From Fimisoma sp964619315 (lineage in GTDB: Bacteria; Bacillota; Clostridia; Peptostreptococcales; Anaerovoracaceae), in the NCBI GenBank assembly GCA_964619315.1, contig CAZUEH010000014.1, positions 1 to 35,118 of the forward strand: 35,118 bases of DNA, given 5' to 3'. The position numbers were made by a program, and so were the translations under genes. Below the pieces are notes generated by a model. The model made no database searches. It was not told where the DNA came from and worked only from the letters and a program-made list of their open reading frames with translations. This document shows, piece by piece, positions 1-8,777 of the stretch (its first letter is position 1; every line of letters begins with the position of its first letter).

Positions 1-28
1 AAAGGGGGATTTTTGTTTGTACTAGCTA

Positions 29-1765
29 TTACAGCCCTAAACTTTCCATTTCTTTGTCGATTTGCTTTATCTCTACATTTCTCTTTGTTTTAGCTGTTGT
101 AGTTTTGATTGTAGGTATCTCTGATAGGAAATATTTCTTTACCATTTTGTACGCTGGCATGGTGTTGTTGATTTCTTCCATATCCTGATCCAACTTCTTT
201 GATAACTCTTCTACTGTCATGTTGTGGTCTTTTAGATATTCTTTGTCATAAACAACTTTAGCCCAGAGAACTAAATCAGTTGCTCTTTCCTTAGTAAATA
301 CCATGCTCTCATCCACATATGGTAGGAAGTTAATCTGGTTTTCGATTTCTTCTGGATATACATTCTTTCCGTTTTTCATTACGATGACATTTTTCTTTCG
401 TCCACAGATAAACAAGTATCCGTCTTTATCAAAATATGTCAAATCGCCGGTGTGAAGCCATCCGTCCTGAATCATCTCATCAGTAGCTTCTTGATTATCA
501 TAATATCCAAGCATCATATTGTCTCCACGGACGATAAGTTCTCCGATACCTTCTTCATTTACATCTATTAGTTTTCCTTCAACGTTAGGCATTAGCTTTC
601 CAGATGAGCCTGGTTTTAGATGTCTATAGGATTCACTGGAAATAGTTGGTGCTGTTTCTGTCAATCCATATCCTTGAACTGTAAGAATTCCTAAATTATT
701 AAATCCTTCTGATACGACAGGGTCAAGTGCCGCTGCTCCATTGATTATGAAACGCATCTTTCCGCCTAGTTGTTCAATGATTGGTTTGAATATCTTTCTT
801 CTCAAATTTATACCAAGCTTGTCACTTATCGCACAAACTTTTAGTCCAAATTTAATTTTGCCTTCCATTCCCTGTGCAGCAATACCCTTGGTGATTTTTT
901 TGTACATGCTTTCTAATAGCAACGGCACGCTCATGATAACAGATACGCCATATTCTTTTAGATTAGCACTGACATATTTTAGTCCGTCGCAGAAAGTATT
1001 TTTCATACCTTGGGAAAGGAAAGTCAAAAGTCCAGACATGCCGTAGCAATGATGTAGTGGTAGAATCATCATGTTTACATCATCAGGGAAGAATAATTCT
1101 TCGCAATTCATTCCGTAGTTACAACTCATAAAGTTACGGTGAGATAACATAACTGCTTTTGATTGCGAGGTTGTTCCTGAAGTGAACAATAAGAAAGTCA
1201 TGGTATCAGGATCGATTTCTGCGTCTAAATATCTTCTGTCTCCAGCTTCGACCAACTTTTGTCCCATATCGGTTAGGCCATCAATATTCTCTTTGTCTTC
1301 TGCCTCAAAATCCAAAGGAACAAGCAGTGACAAATTGGTTTTGCCATCTTCATATATACTTTCAATTACTGCGGCTTGTTTTTTATCATAAAAAATTACT
1401 TCAGTATTGCTTCGGCAAAGGCAGCTTTCTATTTCTTCTTTTTGCAGACCTTTGTCAAGTGGTACCATAACACCGACTCCACTAGCAGCAGTAAAATATG
1501 CTAAGCACCATTTATAGCTGTTATCTCCGATTACTGCAATTCTCTTATCTTTATACCCTTTTTCGATTAAAGCCGTGCCTAAGTATCCCATAGCTTCAAA
1601 CATTTTGGCATATGTAGTATTAATGTATGTTACTTCCTTTGTTTTCTTGTCTTTTAATTTGGTAACAAAAGCGATTCTTTCAGCATATTGTTCTGCAGAG
1701 TTCCTTAGTAATTCACGCAAATCTCTAAACTCAAAGAACTTTTCTTCTAGCTTATAATCTTTCAT
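29..1765 (-). CDS. AMP-forming acyl-CoA synthetase (long-chain fatty acid-CoA ligase-like)
   Basis: This enzyme should activate a carboxylic acid with ATP to an acyl-adenylate and then transfer it to CoA. The 578-residue ANL-superfamily protein carries the usual core motifs: phosphate loop TSGTTSQSKA at about 195-204, GYGLTE at 365-370, GWLHTGD at 435-441, the hinge region GRKKNVIVMKNGKNVYPEE from 455, and the catalytic-lysine motif TTTAKTKR near the C-terminus (about K559). No signal peptide or membrane segment is seen, so it is cytoplasmic. An AGAAGGAG ribosome site precedes the ATG. It lies downstream of the aro operon but is separated from it by a terminator and its own promoter, so a link to aromatic metabolism is only positional. 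Length and motifs fit FadD-type synthetases. The substrate, fatty or aryl acid, cannot be read from the sequence. Confidence 0.88.
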   Translation of the reverse strand: MKDYKLEEKFFEFRDLRELLRNSAEQYAERIAFVTKLKDKKTKEVTYINTTYAKMFEAMGYLGTALIEKGYKDKRIAVIGDNSYKWCLAYFTAASGVGVMVPLDKGLQKEEIESCLCRSNTEVIFYDKKQAAVIESIYEDGKTNLSLLVPLDFEAEDKENIDGLTDMGQKLVEAGDRRYLDAEIDPDTMTFLLFTSGTTSQSKAVMLSHRNFMSCNYGMNCEELFFPDDVNMMILPLHHCYGMSGLLTFLSQGMKNTFCDGLKYVSANLKEYGVSVIMSVPLLLESMYKKITKGIAAQGMEGKIKFGLKVCAISDKLGINLRRKIFKPIIEQLGGKMRFIINGAAALDPVVSEGFNNLGILTVQGYGLTETAPTISSESYRHLKPGSSGKLMPNVEGKLIDVNEEGIGELIVRGDNMMLGYYDNQEATDEMIQDGWLHTGDLTYFDKDGYLFICGRKKNVIVMKNGKNVYPEEIENQINFLPYVDESMVFTKERATDLVLWAKVVYDKEYLKDHNMTVEELSKKLDQDMEEINNTMPAYKMVKKYFLSEIPTIKTTTAKTKRNVEIKQIDKEMESLGL

Positions 1766-1814
1766 AGTTACTCCTTCTAGTCACTTTAGATTCAGCTTCA
1801 TTTTTCATATAAAT

Positions 1815-1843
1815 AGGTTATCATTTGCAGAATATTCTGTCAA
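1815..1843 (-). promoter_or_regulatory. Promoter of the acyl-CoA synthetase gene with embedded palindrome
   Basis: On the minus strand a consensus -35 TTGACA (1838-1843) is followed after 17 bases by a weak -10 TAACCT (1815-1820). The spacer is almost entirely the perfect 12-bp palindrome CAGAATATTCTG (1828-1839), flanked by CATTTG and CAAATG half-repeats. A palindrome between -35 and -10 is a typical repressor position. The binding protein is unknown. Confidence 0.45.
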
Positions 1844-1862
1844 ATGAAAGGTTTGTGAAGGC

Positions 1863-1893
1863 AAAACAAAAAACCACTATAAAAGTGGTTTTT
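1863..1893 (-). terminator. Rho-independent terminator of the aro operon
   Basis: The 10-bp arms 1869-1878 and 1884-1893 (AAAAACCACT/AGTGGTTTTT) enclose a 5-base loop. On the minus strand the stem runs into a T-rich tract (TGTTTTG). It sits just downstream of the aroF stop codon and upstream of the acyl-CoA synthetase promoter, so it separates the two units. Confidence 0.85.
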
Positions 1894-1905
1894 GCTTATA
1901 TACAT

Positions 1906-2934
1906 TTAAATGATTTCTGCAATGTCGCATATTAGTTTTTCTGTCTTTTCCCAGCCTAGGCAAGGGTCCGTTATGGACTGTCCGTATACGCTTCCATTGA
2001 TTGGTTGAGCACCGTCTTCAATATAGCTTTCTATCATTAGGCCTTTTACCATTTTAGCGACATCTGGACTAAAGGACATGGATTGAAGCACTTCTTTGCA
2101 AATTCGCACTTGTTCCAAGTATTTTTTGCCCGAATTGGCATGGTTGGCGTCAACTATTATGGCAGGGTTATCTAATCCCTCTTTTAAGTACATTTCAGAA
2201 ACGCTTTTCAAATCTTCGTAGTGGTAGTTTGGTATGGACTGCCCCCTCTTATTCATGTGACCTCTCAATATTATATGAGCATATGGGTTGCCTTGGCTAA
2301 CTACTTCCCAATTTCTATATATGAAAGTATGGGAGCTTTGTGCCGCAATTAGCGAATTCATCAGCACAGAAAGATCTCCACTGGTAGGGTTTTTCATGCC
2401 CACAGGAATATCCAGTCCACTTGCTGTTAGTCTATGAAATTGGTTTTCCACTGATCTCGCTCCTACTGCTATATAGGAAAGCAAATCACTTAAGTATCTG
2501 TAGTTTTCAGGGTATAGCATTTCGTCTGCACAGAAAAAGTCAGTTTCATGCATGGCTCTGATGTAAGTTTCTCTTATAGCAACAATGCCTTTGAGCATAT
2601 CTTCTTCCATCTGAGTATCTGGCTGATGAAGCATTCCTTTGTACCCTGTTCCCGTAGTACGAGGTTTATTAGTGTACACTCTTGGGACTATACAAATTTT
2701 TTCTGATACATTGTCTTGAACCTTTCTAAGTCTTAGAAGGTAATCAAGCACAGCAGTTTCGTTGTCTGCTGAACAAGGCCCTACAAGAATTAAAAACTTG
2801 TTTGAGCGTCCTGCTAAAATATCTTTTATTTCCTTGTCCCGTTCCTCTTTCATCGCTTCGTATTTTTTGCTAATTGGGAACATTTCTTTTATATCCTTAG
2901 GTATGGGCAATTTTCGCCTGAATTCCATATTCAT
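1906..2934 (-). CDS. aroF: 3-deoxy-7-phosphoheptulonate (DAHP) synthase, class I AroFGH type
   Basis: It condenses phosphoenolpyruvate with erythrose-4-phosphate, the committed step of the shikimate pathway. The 342-residue protein spans the full AroF/G/H barrel: VGPCSAD at 51-57, PRVYTNKPRTTGTGYKG at 84-100, then KNPTSGD, VDANHANSGK and GLMIESY further on. The short N-terminal segment before the barrel is where this subfamily binds its feedback amino acid. The family is the E. coli type rather than the ACT- or chorismate mutase-fused type of Bacillus. Which amino acid inhibits it is not readable by eye. It is the last gene of the operon and starts 4 bases after the tyrA stop, with AAGGTGG ahead of the ATG. 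A terminator follows. The symbol aroF is used for the family, not for a specific feedback isoform. Confidence 0.95.
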   Translation of the reverse strand: MNMEFRRKLPIPKDIKEMFPISKKYEAMKEERDKEIKDILAGRSNKFLILVGPCSADNETAVLDYLLRLRKVQDNVSEKICIVPRVYTNKPRTTGTGYKGMLHQPDTQMEEDMLKGIVAIRETYIRAMHETDFFCADEMLYPENYRYLSDLLSYIAVGARSVENQFHRLTASGLDIPVGMKNPTSGDLSVLMNSLIAAQSSHTFIYRNWEVVSQGNPYAHIILRGHMNKRGQSIPNYHYEDLKSVSEMYLKEGLDNPAIIVDANHANSGKKYLEQVRICKEVLQSMSFSPDVAKMVKGLMIESYIEDGAQPINGSVYGQSITDPCLGWEKTEKLICDIAEII

Positions 2935-2938
2935 ATAT

Positions 2939-3805
2939 TTATTCCACCTTTTCCTTGTCGAATAGTTTTCTTCTTGCAGTGGAGCGTCTCATCATATCTT
3001 TGATGCCCTCTTTGTCAGCTTCCATAAGCATTCTCTCCAATTTAGAAAACTCCATTGTAAACAACTTCATTTGATGAAGTAGCGCGTCCTTGTTGAGCAA
3101 AAATAGCTCGCTCCAAAGTGTTTCATCTATGCGTGCGATTCTCGTTAAGTCGCGGAAAGAGTCTCCAGTGTAGTCCTCCAAAGCTTCTGTGTGATTACAG
3201 GTCATTAGCGACATCGCTATACCATGGGCTAACTGAGAAACGAAACCAATCATCTCGTCATGTTCATCGGGAGGTAACTCAGACAATCTGGCAAATCCAA
3301 GTATTTCACCAATTTCTTTGCAAATGGCTTTTGCCTCTTCTGTATTTTTTTCTGTTGGAACGACAATGTAGTTGGCATTGTAAAAAATCTCTTCGTTGCT
3401 GTTTTCTATACCAAGCTTTTCACGGCCAGCCATAGGATGTGCCGCGATGTATTCGCAATCATCTCTAAGAATATCTTGAATATCCTTTACGATGCCACCC
3501 TTTACACCTGTAACGTCAGTTATTATTGCACCGCTCTTTAGGTCCCACTGATTTTTTTCTATCCACTCTTTAAAAATGTGAGGGTACAAAGCGAATATGA
3601 CAAGATCTGCTGCGCCTATCATTTTTCTATCGATTTTGCTAGAGCCATTCTTAATTATGCCATTTTCTAATGCAAATTCAATAACCTTTGGGTCGTTATC
3701 TATTGCATTTATTTCTAACCCATTCTTGGTAAACCCTTTGGCGTAACTTCCACCTATGAGCCCAAGCCCTACGATTAGTATGTTCATATTCTTATCAATT
3801 TTCAA
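2939..3805 (-). CDS. tyrA: Prephenate dehydrogenase
   Basis: It oxidatively decarboxylates prephenate to 4-hydroxyphenylpyruvate with NAD(P)+, the tyrosine branch. The Rossmann motif GLGLIGGS is at 13-20, and the family motif HPMAGREKLG lies mid-protein. At 288 residues there is no fused chorismate mutase and no C-terminal ACT domain, so it must use prephenate made by the chorismate mutase domain of PheA in the same operon. The start is probably TTG at 3805: GAGGT lies 7 bases upstream, and the frame overlaps the end of aroA by 11 bases. The ATG six codons later has no good ribosome site. The overlap suggests translational coupling to aroA. Confidence 0.93.
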   Translation of the reverse strand: MKIDKNMNILIVGLGLIGGSYAKGFTKNGLEINAIDNDPKVIEFALENGIIKNGSSKIDRKMIGAADLVIFALYPHIFKEWIEKNQWDLKSGAIITDVTGVKGGIVKDIQDILRDDCEYIAAHPMAGREKLGIENSNEEIFYNANYIVVPTEKNTEEAKAICKEIGEILGFARLSELPPDEHDEMIGFVSQLAHGIAMSLMTCNHTEALEDYTGDSFRDLTRIARIDETLWSELFLLNKDALLHQMKLFTMEFSKLERMLMEADKEGIKDMMRRSTARRKLFDKEKVE

Positions 3806-5009
3806 TTTGTTTTACCTCAATTCCTAAATCAATTAGCTTCTGGAAGAATTCCGGAAAGCTTTTAGTTACTGCTTCAGCGCCTTCTATGACGCCTCCTGTT
3901 GTCGTAAGCAATATAGCCTCGGACATTACTATTCTATGGTCGTTATAGCCTAACAACGCCTCTGTTGGCGGTCTAAACTGCGCCGGATATATGATTATCT
4001 CGTCATCATATACTGTAGCAGAAACCCCAAACTTTCTTAGCTCTTTAGCCATAACTTCTCCTCTATCACTTTCTTTAATTTTAAGACGACTTGTCCCCGA
4101 AAAAACTCCGCCGTTTTTAGCTGCCGCCACTGCAAAAAGTATCGGCCCTAAGTCTGGGCAGTCGGAAATATTTAATATTGGTGTGCCGGACTGTAGTTGA
4201 TCAAACATTTTGCCATAAACTTTATCACCCTGAATACTTTCTGGTGATAAATTGCCGACTTCTACCTGCCCTCCCAAAGCGTTTAACGCTTCAAAGAATG
4301 CGGCGTTAGAATAATCGCCCTCTACACAAGCTTCCTCTGCGTAATATTCTTGGTTTCCTGGAATATAGATTGTATTCTCATCTTTCCACTGAACATCTAC
4401 TCCAAAAACTTTTAGGGCGGAAATCGTCATATCAATATATGATCTGCTTTCTATCGGCGGAACTATTGTCACTGTGCTGTCTCCCTTTAAAAGAGGTAGT
4501 GCAAATAGTAATCCGCTTGTAAACTGGCTGGAAACATTTCCTGCTAGTTTGAAACTTCCTGACTTAAGTGGCCCTTTGACCATTAAACTGTTTGTATCTT
4601 GTGAGAAAAAGAGTCCTCTTTCTGCGCACAGAGTTTCATAAATTCCAAGGGGTCTTTCCATTAATCGTTCGCTTCCAGAAAGCAAAGTGTTTGCTCCTGT
4701 AACCAAGCAAATTGGTATGAAAAACCTCAACGTACTGCCGCTTTCCCTGCATGGCAATATGCCGTCAGGAATGGCCTTTTTTATGTCTACTCCTTTTACA
4801 GTTATGCTGTCATCATTTCTTTCGCAGGTTGCACCGATGGCTTTTAGGCAATCTATTGTCGCTAACACATCTTCTGATTCAGATATTCCCCGTACTGTGC
4901 AAGTTCCCTTTGACAGTCCTGCGCATATGAGTAAGCGATGAGCCATACTTTTTGATGGCGGTGCTTCTACAAACCCTTTGGCCTTGCCTTTTTCTATGAT
5001 TACTTTCAT
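3795..5009 (-). CDS. aroA: 3-phosphoshikimate 1-carboxyvinyltransferase (EPSP synthase)
   Basis: It transfers the enolpyruvyl group of PEP to shikimate-3-phosphate. The 404-residue protein has the expected substrate-binding PPSKSMAHR near residue 18, SGSTLRFF near 90, an SQFTSGLL segment, the ESDRG motif, and the late GYNDHRIVMS motif, so both inverted alpha/beta domains are present. The length is slightly below the E. coli enzyme (427) but normal for clostridia. The ATG overlaps the aroQ stop as ATGA, and tyrA overlaps its 3' end, so all three are probably translated in series. Confidence 0.95.
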   Translation of the reverse strand: MKVIIEKGKAKGFVEAPPSKSMAHRLLICAGLSKGTCTVRGISESEDVLATIDCLKAIGATCERNDDSITVKGVDIKKAIPDGILPCRESGSTLRFFIPICLVTGANTLLSGSERLMERPLGIYETLCAERGLFFSQDTNSLMVKGPLKSGSFKLAGNVSSQFTSGLLFALPLLKGDSTVTIVPPIESRSYIDMTISALKVFGVDVQWKDENTIYIPGNQEYYAEEACVEGDYSNAAFFEALNALGGQVEVGNLSPESIQGDKVYGKMFDQLQSGTPILNISDCPDLGPILFAVAAAKNGGVFSGTSRLKIKESDRGEVMAKELRKFGVSATVYDDEIIIYPAQFRPPTEALLGYNDHRIVMSEAILLTTTGGVIEGAEAVTKSFPEFFQKLIDLGIEVKQIEN

Positions 5010-5449
5010 TTATTTTCTCCAATGTTCTTAACCAAATAATCTATAGCTTGCAAGTAACCATCTGTTCCTTGTCCCATTATAGTAAGGCAGCAGGCCTCTC
5101 TTATATAGCTTTTATGACGAAATTCTTCTCTCTGATAGACGTCAGAAATATGAACTTCTACTGTAGGAATACTAACGCTCTTGATAGCATCTAATAATGC
5201 AATACTCGTGTGAGTGTAAGCTCCAGGGTTTATAACTATTCCATCAACTTTGTCCCAATAGGCCTTTTGTATTCTGTCTACCAAGTCACCTTCATGGTTA
5301 GATTGATAAAAATCATAGGCTATGTCACGCTCAGTACAATAAGTGCCAATTTTGTTGAGCAAATCTTCATAGGTAGCCGCTCCGTACTTGTCCGGCTCCC
5401 TTATACCTAGCATATTCAAATTTGGACCGTTTATTATGACTAAATTCAT
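5006..5449 (-). CDS. aroQ: 3-dehydroquinate dehydratase, type II
   Basis: It dehydrates 3-dehydroquinate to 3-dehydroshikimate. The 147-residue protein is a textbook type II enzyme: INGPNLNMLG at the N-terminus, active-site Tyr22 in the flexible loop, Asn75 in INPGAYTHTS, and the catalytic Glu98-His100 pair in EVHISDVYQRE. Type II enzymes form dodecamers and use a trans-dehydration through an enolate. Start and stop codons both overlap neighbours by four bases (ATGA with aroEK upstream and aroA downstream). Confidence 0.96.
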   Translation of the reverse strand: MNLVIINGPNLNMLGIREPDKYGAATYEDLLNKIGTYCTERDIAYDFYQSNHEGDLVDRIQKAYWDKVDGIVINPGAYTHTSIALLDAIKSVSIPTVEVHISDVYQREEFRHKSYIREACCLTIMGQGTDGYLQAIDYLVKNIGENK

Positions 5450-6684
5450 TTAAATTCCTCCAAAATTTCTTCAGTTGCTTTTTCAATAGAACTTTGGTTT
5501 TTGATTATATAATCCGCCGTTGAAATATAAGTAGGATAACGTTCTTCGTATCTCTTTTTAATTTCTTCTTTGTTATATGCCCTTGGCCTATCATCAGTAG
5601 GCACTAGCAGCTCAGGAGATCTGTCTATGAAAAACACTTGTCCATTTAACTTCATGGCATTTACATTTTCTTTTTTAAGTATTGCTCCGCCTCCCGTAGC
5701 TATTATTGCACCGGACTTTGTGGAAACTTCTCTTATTATCTTGCTTTCTATATCTCTAAAATACTTTTCTCCGTATTTTTCAAACATCTGGCTTATTGTC
5801 ATTCCTTGATCTTTTTCTGCGAGCAAATCAGTATCATAAAAGGCTCTGTCCAATTTTGCTGCCAAATCCGTTCCAATAGTTGTTTTGCCGCTAGCAGGCA
5901 TTCCTGTCAAAACTATATTTGATTTGTTTTTATATAATTGAGAAAAAACCTTTTCCGCTGTTTCACGGCTATATGAAACTCCGAGGAAAAATTCCGAAGC
6001 CTTAACGGCTTGTGTCGCCAACATATATAATCCGCCCTCTGCCTTTATGCCCTTTGCTAAGGCTTGAGATATCAGAGAAGTTCTTAACGGGTTATATATT
6101 GCATCTACAACGCCTTCCAAAGAATTAAATTCATCTAAGTCCAATGGTTGCTCTAATAGGTTTGGATACATTCCGCAAGGTGTAGTGTTTATTATAACCT
6201 GCGAATCAGAATGAGCCATCGCTGCCTCTTCATAAGATATTGTACCGTCGTAGCCGTTACGGCTTACCTTTAGAATCTCTTTTGCTTTAAGCTCCTTGCA
6301 GACTCCGTATGCTGTATCTGATGTGCCGCCTGTGCCTAATATCAACACTTTTTTATCAGCAACATCTATTTTTGCATGGTTTATCAATGCTACGAGGCCA
6401 TCAAAATCCGTATTGTGACCGATAAGTTTGCCCTCGATATTCTTAATGCAATTAACTGCACCAAGAGTTTTAGCCTCTTCTGTCATCTCGTCTATATACG
6501 GTATGACTTCCTGCTTGTAAGGTATAGTCACATTGACTGCTTCAAACTCTTTTTTCTCAAGAAAAACTCTTAGCTCATCTGATGTGAGCTCAATTAATTC
6601 ATAATTATAATCTGCTATCTGCTCGTGTATTTCTTTGGAAAAGCTATGACCTAGTTTTTCCCCTATCAATCCATATTTACACAT
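5446..6684 (-). CDS. aroEK: Fused shikimate dehydrogenase - shikimate kinase
   Basis: One 412-residue chain covers two pathway steps: reduction of 3-dehydroshikimate to shikimate, then phosphorylation to shikimate-3-phosphate. Residues 1 to about 250 are shikimate dehydrogenase: GHSFSK at 12-17, NVTIPYK with the catalytic Lys at 51-57, NTDFDG at 91-96, nucleotide loop LGTGGTSDTA from 116, and EGGLYMLATQAV from 216. Residues from about 256 are shikimate kinase: Walker A GMPASGKTT at 261-269, DTD at 284-286, FRDIE near 309, GGGA at 331-334, and the lid segment DDRPRAYN near 364. Both halves keep their key residues, with no frameshift or linker. An AGGAG site precedes the ATG, which is two bases after the aroC stop. 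The symbol is descriptive; databases may list it as aroE or aroK. Confidence 0.94.
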   Translation of the reverse strand: MCKYGLIGEKLGHSFSKEIHEQIADYNYELIELTSDELRVFLEKKEFEAVNVTIPYKQEVIPYIDEMTEEAKTLGAVNCIKNIEGKLIGHNTDFDGLVALINHAKIDVADKKVLILGTGGTSDTAYGVCKELKAKEILKVSRNGYDGTISYEEAAMAHSDSQVIINTTPCGMYPNLLEQPLDLDEFNSLEGVVDAIYNPLRTSLISQALAKGIKAEGGLYMLATQAVKASEFFLGVSYSRETAEKVFSQLYKNKSNIVLTGMPASGKTTIGTDLAAKLDRAFYDTDLLAEKDQGMTISQMFEKYGEKYFRDIESKIIREVSTKSGAIIATGGGAILKKENVNAMKLNGQVFFIDRSPELLVPTDDRPRAYNKEEIKKRYEERYPTYISTADYIIKNQSSIEKATEEILEEFK

Positions 6685-6686
6685 AA

Positions 6687-7778
6687 TTAACTCCTAAGAA
6701 AGTCTGTGCCAAAGTGAACTGTCAATAAGTCTCCTATAGTCAAAGCTGTTACTGCATCTACCACCGCTCTGGCTCTATGCACAATAGCAGGGTCGTGTCT
6801 TCCTATTATTTTAAGCTCTGCGTTTTCGCCTTTTCTAAAATTGACAGTCTCTTGATTTTTGAAAATAGAAGGAGTTGGTTTAATTGCTGTGCGAAAAACC
6901 ACAGGCATGCCATTAGTTATTCCGCCATTTATACCGCCACTATTATTTGACTTTGAAACAATCTTGCCATCCACATATCTTAATGGATCGTTTGCCTCAG
7001 AGCCTTTCATCGATGTGATTCCAAATCCTGCGCCAAACTCAATTCCTTTTACAGCAGGCACAGAAAAAATTGCATGGGCAATCATTCCTTCTACTGTATC
7101 AAACCACGGTTCTCCTACTCCACATGGAAGTCCTATGACAGCTGTTTCCAAAATTCCGCCAACGCTATCTCCTTCTTCAAATGCTTTTAGGATTTCTTCT
7201 TGCATCTGAGCTGACTTTGCTTCATCCAAAGCCGGAAACCCAAGATTGGCAAGATTTTTAATGTCATCATCGTATTTGTCAAAAGTTCTATCTTCTATTC
7301 CATAACAATTTTTTATGTGAGTTCCTATATATATTCCCTTGTCTTCTAAGGCTTTCATAACAATTGCACCGACTGCAACTAGCGCCGCTGTTATTCTGCC
7401 AGAAAAATGGCCACCGCCTCTAAAGTCCTCAAAGCCTCCGTACTTATAAAACCCTGTAAGGTCTCCATGAGAAGGTCTAGCCAATTGGCTCATAACATCA
7501 TAGTCTTTGCTTTTTGCATCTTCGTTTCTTATGATGATTGACAATGGTGTTCCAGTAGTATAACCATTAAAAACCCCACTTAATATTTCAACAGCATCTG
7601 TCTCCTGTCTTTTTGTCGAAATATCACCTTTGGGTTTTCTTTGGTTCATCTTTTCGTTTATATACTTAGTGTCTACTTTAATTCCGGGAGATATTCCATC
7701 TAAAACAGCTCCTAAGGCTGACCCATGACTTTCCCCAAATAGAGTAACTGTCAGTGCTGATCCCATAGTGTTTTTCAT
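6687..7778 (-). CDS. aroC: Chorismate synthase
   Basis: It converts EPSP to chorismate using reduced FMN. The 363-residue protein has the family signatures GESHGSALGAVLDG at the start, RPSHGDLTGFYKYG and EDFRGGGHFSGR in the middle, and SNNSGGINGGITNGMP later. The reading frame is open for 15 further codons upstream, but the ATG at 7778 is chosen: it has a perfect AGGAGGTG site 6-7 bases ahead, overlaps the aroB stop as ATGA, and gives the family's normal N-terminus. No fused flavin reductase is present, so FMN must be reduced by a separate system. Confidence 0.95.
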   Translation of the reverse strand: MKNTMGSALTVTLFGESHGSALGAVLDGISPGIKVDTKYINEKMNQRKPKGDISTKRQETDAVEILSGVFNGYTTGTPLSIIIRNEDAKSKDYDVMSQLARPSHGDLTGFYKYGGFEDFRGGGHFSGRITAALVAVGAIVMKALEDKGIYIGTHIKNCYGIEDRTFDKYDDDIKNLANLGFPALDEAKSAQMQEEILKAFEEGDSVGGILETAVIGLPCGVGEPWFDTVEGMIAHAIFSVPAVKGIEFGAGFGITSMKGSEANDPLRYVDGKIVSKSNNSGGINGGITNGMPVVFRTAIKPTPSIFKNQETVNFRKGENAELKIIGRHDPAIVHRARAVVDAVTALTIGDLLTVHFGTDFLRS

Positions 7779-8776
7779 ATGAACACCTCCTGATAGGCCT
7801 TTAAAAGTTCGTCTCTTTGGCATTTCACAAATTTGTATGTTCCGATTGTATCCACCTGTACAGTGACTACCAATTCTCCTTGAGACTTTTTGTCGTGCAT
7901 AGCAGCATCGGTTACTGCCTTGCTGTCTGCATTACATGTCACTGACAATCCTTCTCTAATGAGAATCTTTTTTAGCCTTTCTCTTATATATGGTTCACAC
8001 ATCGGAAGCATTCCAAGGGCTACACATTCTCCATGAAGTAAGTCTGTCACGCTTTCAATTCCATGTCCTAATGTATGTCCAAAGTTTAAGGCTTTTCGTA
8101 GCCCTGCTTCTCTTTCGTCTTGCTCTACAACATTGGCTTTTATTTTTAAGGCTCCTTGTATAGCCTCTTCTAAAATGTCTGCAATCTCTTCTTTCTCGAT
8201 TAGCTTAAAAAGTTCACTATCAAAAGTTGCTGCCATTTTTATGATTTCTGCACTACCGCAGGCAAATTGTCTTTTATCTAATGTCTTTAAAACCTCTGGA
8301 TCAATAATCACTGCCTTTGGTTGATAAAAAGCCCCTACTATATTTTTTATTCCATCAAGGTCCACAGCGGTTTTTCCGCCTATGGAAGAATCCACTTGGG
8401 ATAACAATGTAGTTGGGATGTTATAAAAATCCACCCCTCTCATGTAACAAGACGCTGCAAAGCCTGCCAAGTCACCTACTACACCTCCACCTACTGCTAC
8501 AACACAGTCGGTTCTACCAAAGTTTTCTTTGAGCATAGTCTGGCATAGATATTCAAAGTTCTTTAATGTTTTAGATGCTTCTCCTGCTTCGATTGTAACT
8601 ATTATTCCATCTTTGCAAGCTTTTTTGACAGTCTCAACATATTTTTTCGGAACTCCATTATCAGTAACTATCAAAACCTTTCTATCAAGGTTTAATAGAT
8701 TGCCCACTTCTTGAAGGGAATTCCTTTGAAGAGTTATATTATAGCTATTCTTTTCTAAATTTACAGGTATTATCAT
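7775..8776 (-). CDS. aroB: 3-dehydroquinate synthase
   Basis: It cyclises DAHP to 3-dehydroquinate using NAD+ and a divalent metal. Signatures include GGGVVGDLAGFAAS, the active-site stretch IPTTLLSQVDSSIGGKTAVD, and metal-ligand motifs GSAEIIK and NFGHTLGHGIE. The length of 333 residues is normal. The ATG at 8776 is preferred over one 18 bases upstream: AGGAG lies 7 bases before it, while the upstream ATG would sit ahead of that site. The chosen start falls one base after the pheA stop, so translation is likely coupled. Confidence 0.94.
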   Translation of the reverse strand: MIIPVNLEKNSYNITLQRNSLQEVGNLLNLDRKVLIVTDNGVPKKYVETVKKACKDGIIVTIEAGEASKTLKNFEYLCQTMLKENFGRTDCVVAVGGGVVGDLAGFAASCYMRGVDFYNIPTTLLSQVDSSIGGKTAVDLDGIKNIVGAFYQPKAVIIDPEVLKTLDKRQFACGSAEIIKMAATFDSELFKLIEKEEIADILEEAIQGALKIKANVVEQDEREAGLRKALNFGHTLGHGIESVTDLLHGECVALGMLPMCEPYIRERLKKILIREGLSVTCNADSKAVTDAAMHDKKSQGELVVTVQVDTIGTYKFVKCQRDELLKAYQEVFI

Positions 8777-8777
8777 C

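Noticed and set aside
1..28. Possible half of a terminator (AAAGGGGGATTTTT) beyond the acyl-CoA synthetase stop
   Set aside because: The other arm would lie outside the window, so a hairpin cannot be confirmed.
741..1046. Open reading frame on the plus strand inside the acyl-CoA synthetase gene
   Set aside because: It lies antisense to a clear full-length gene, has no ribosome site and no recognisable family; the same applies to all other plus-strand frames within the minus-strand genes.
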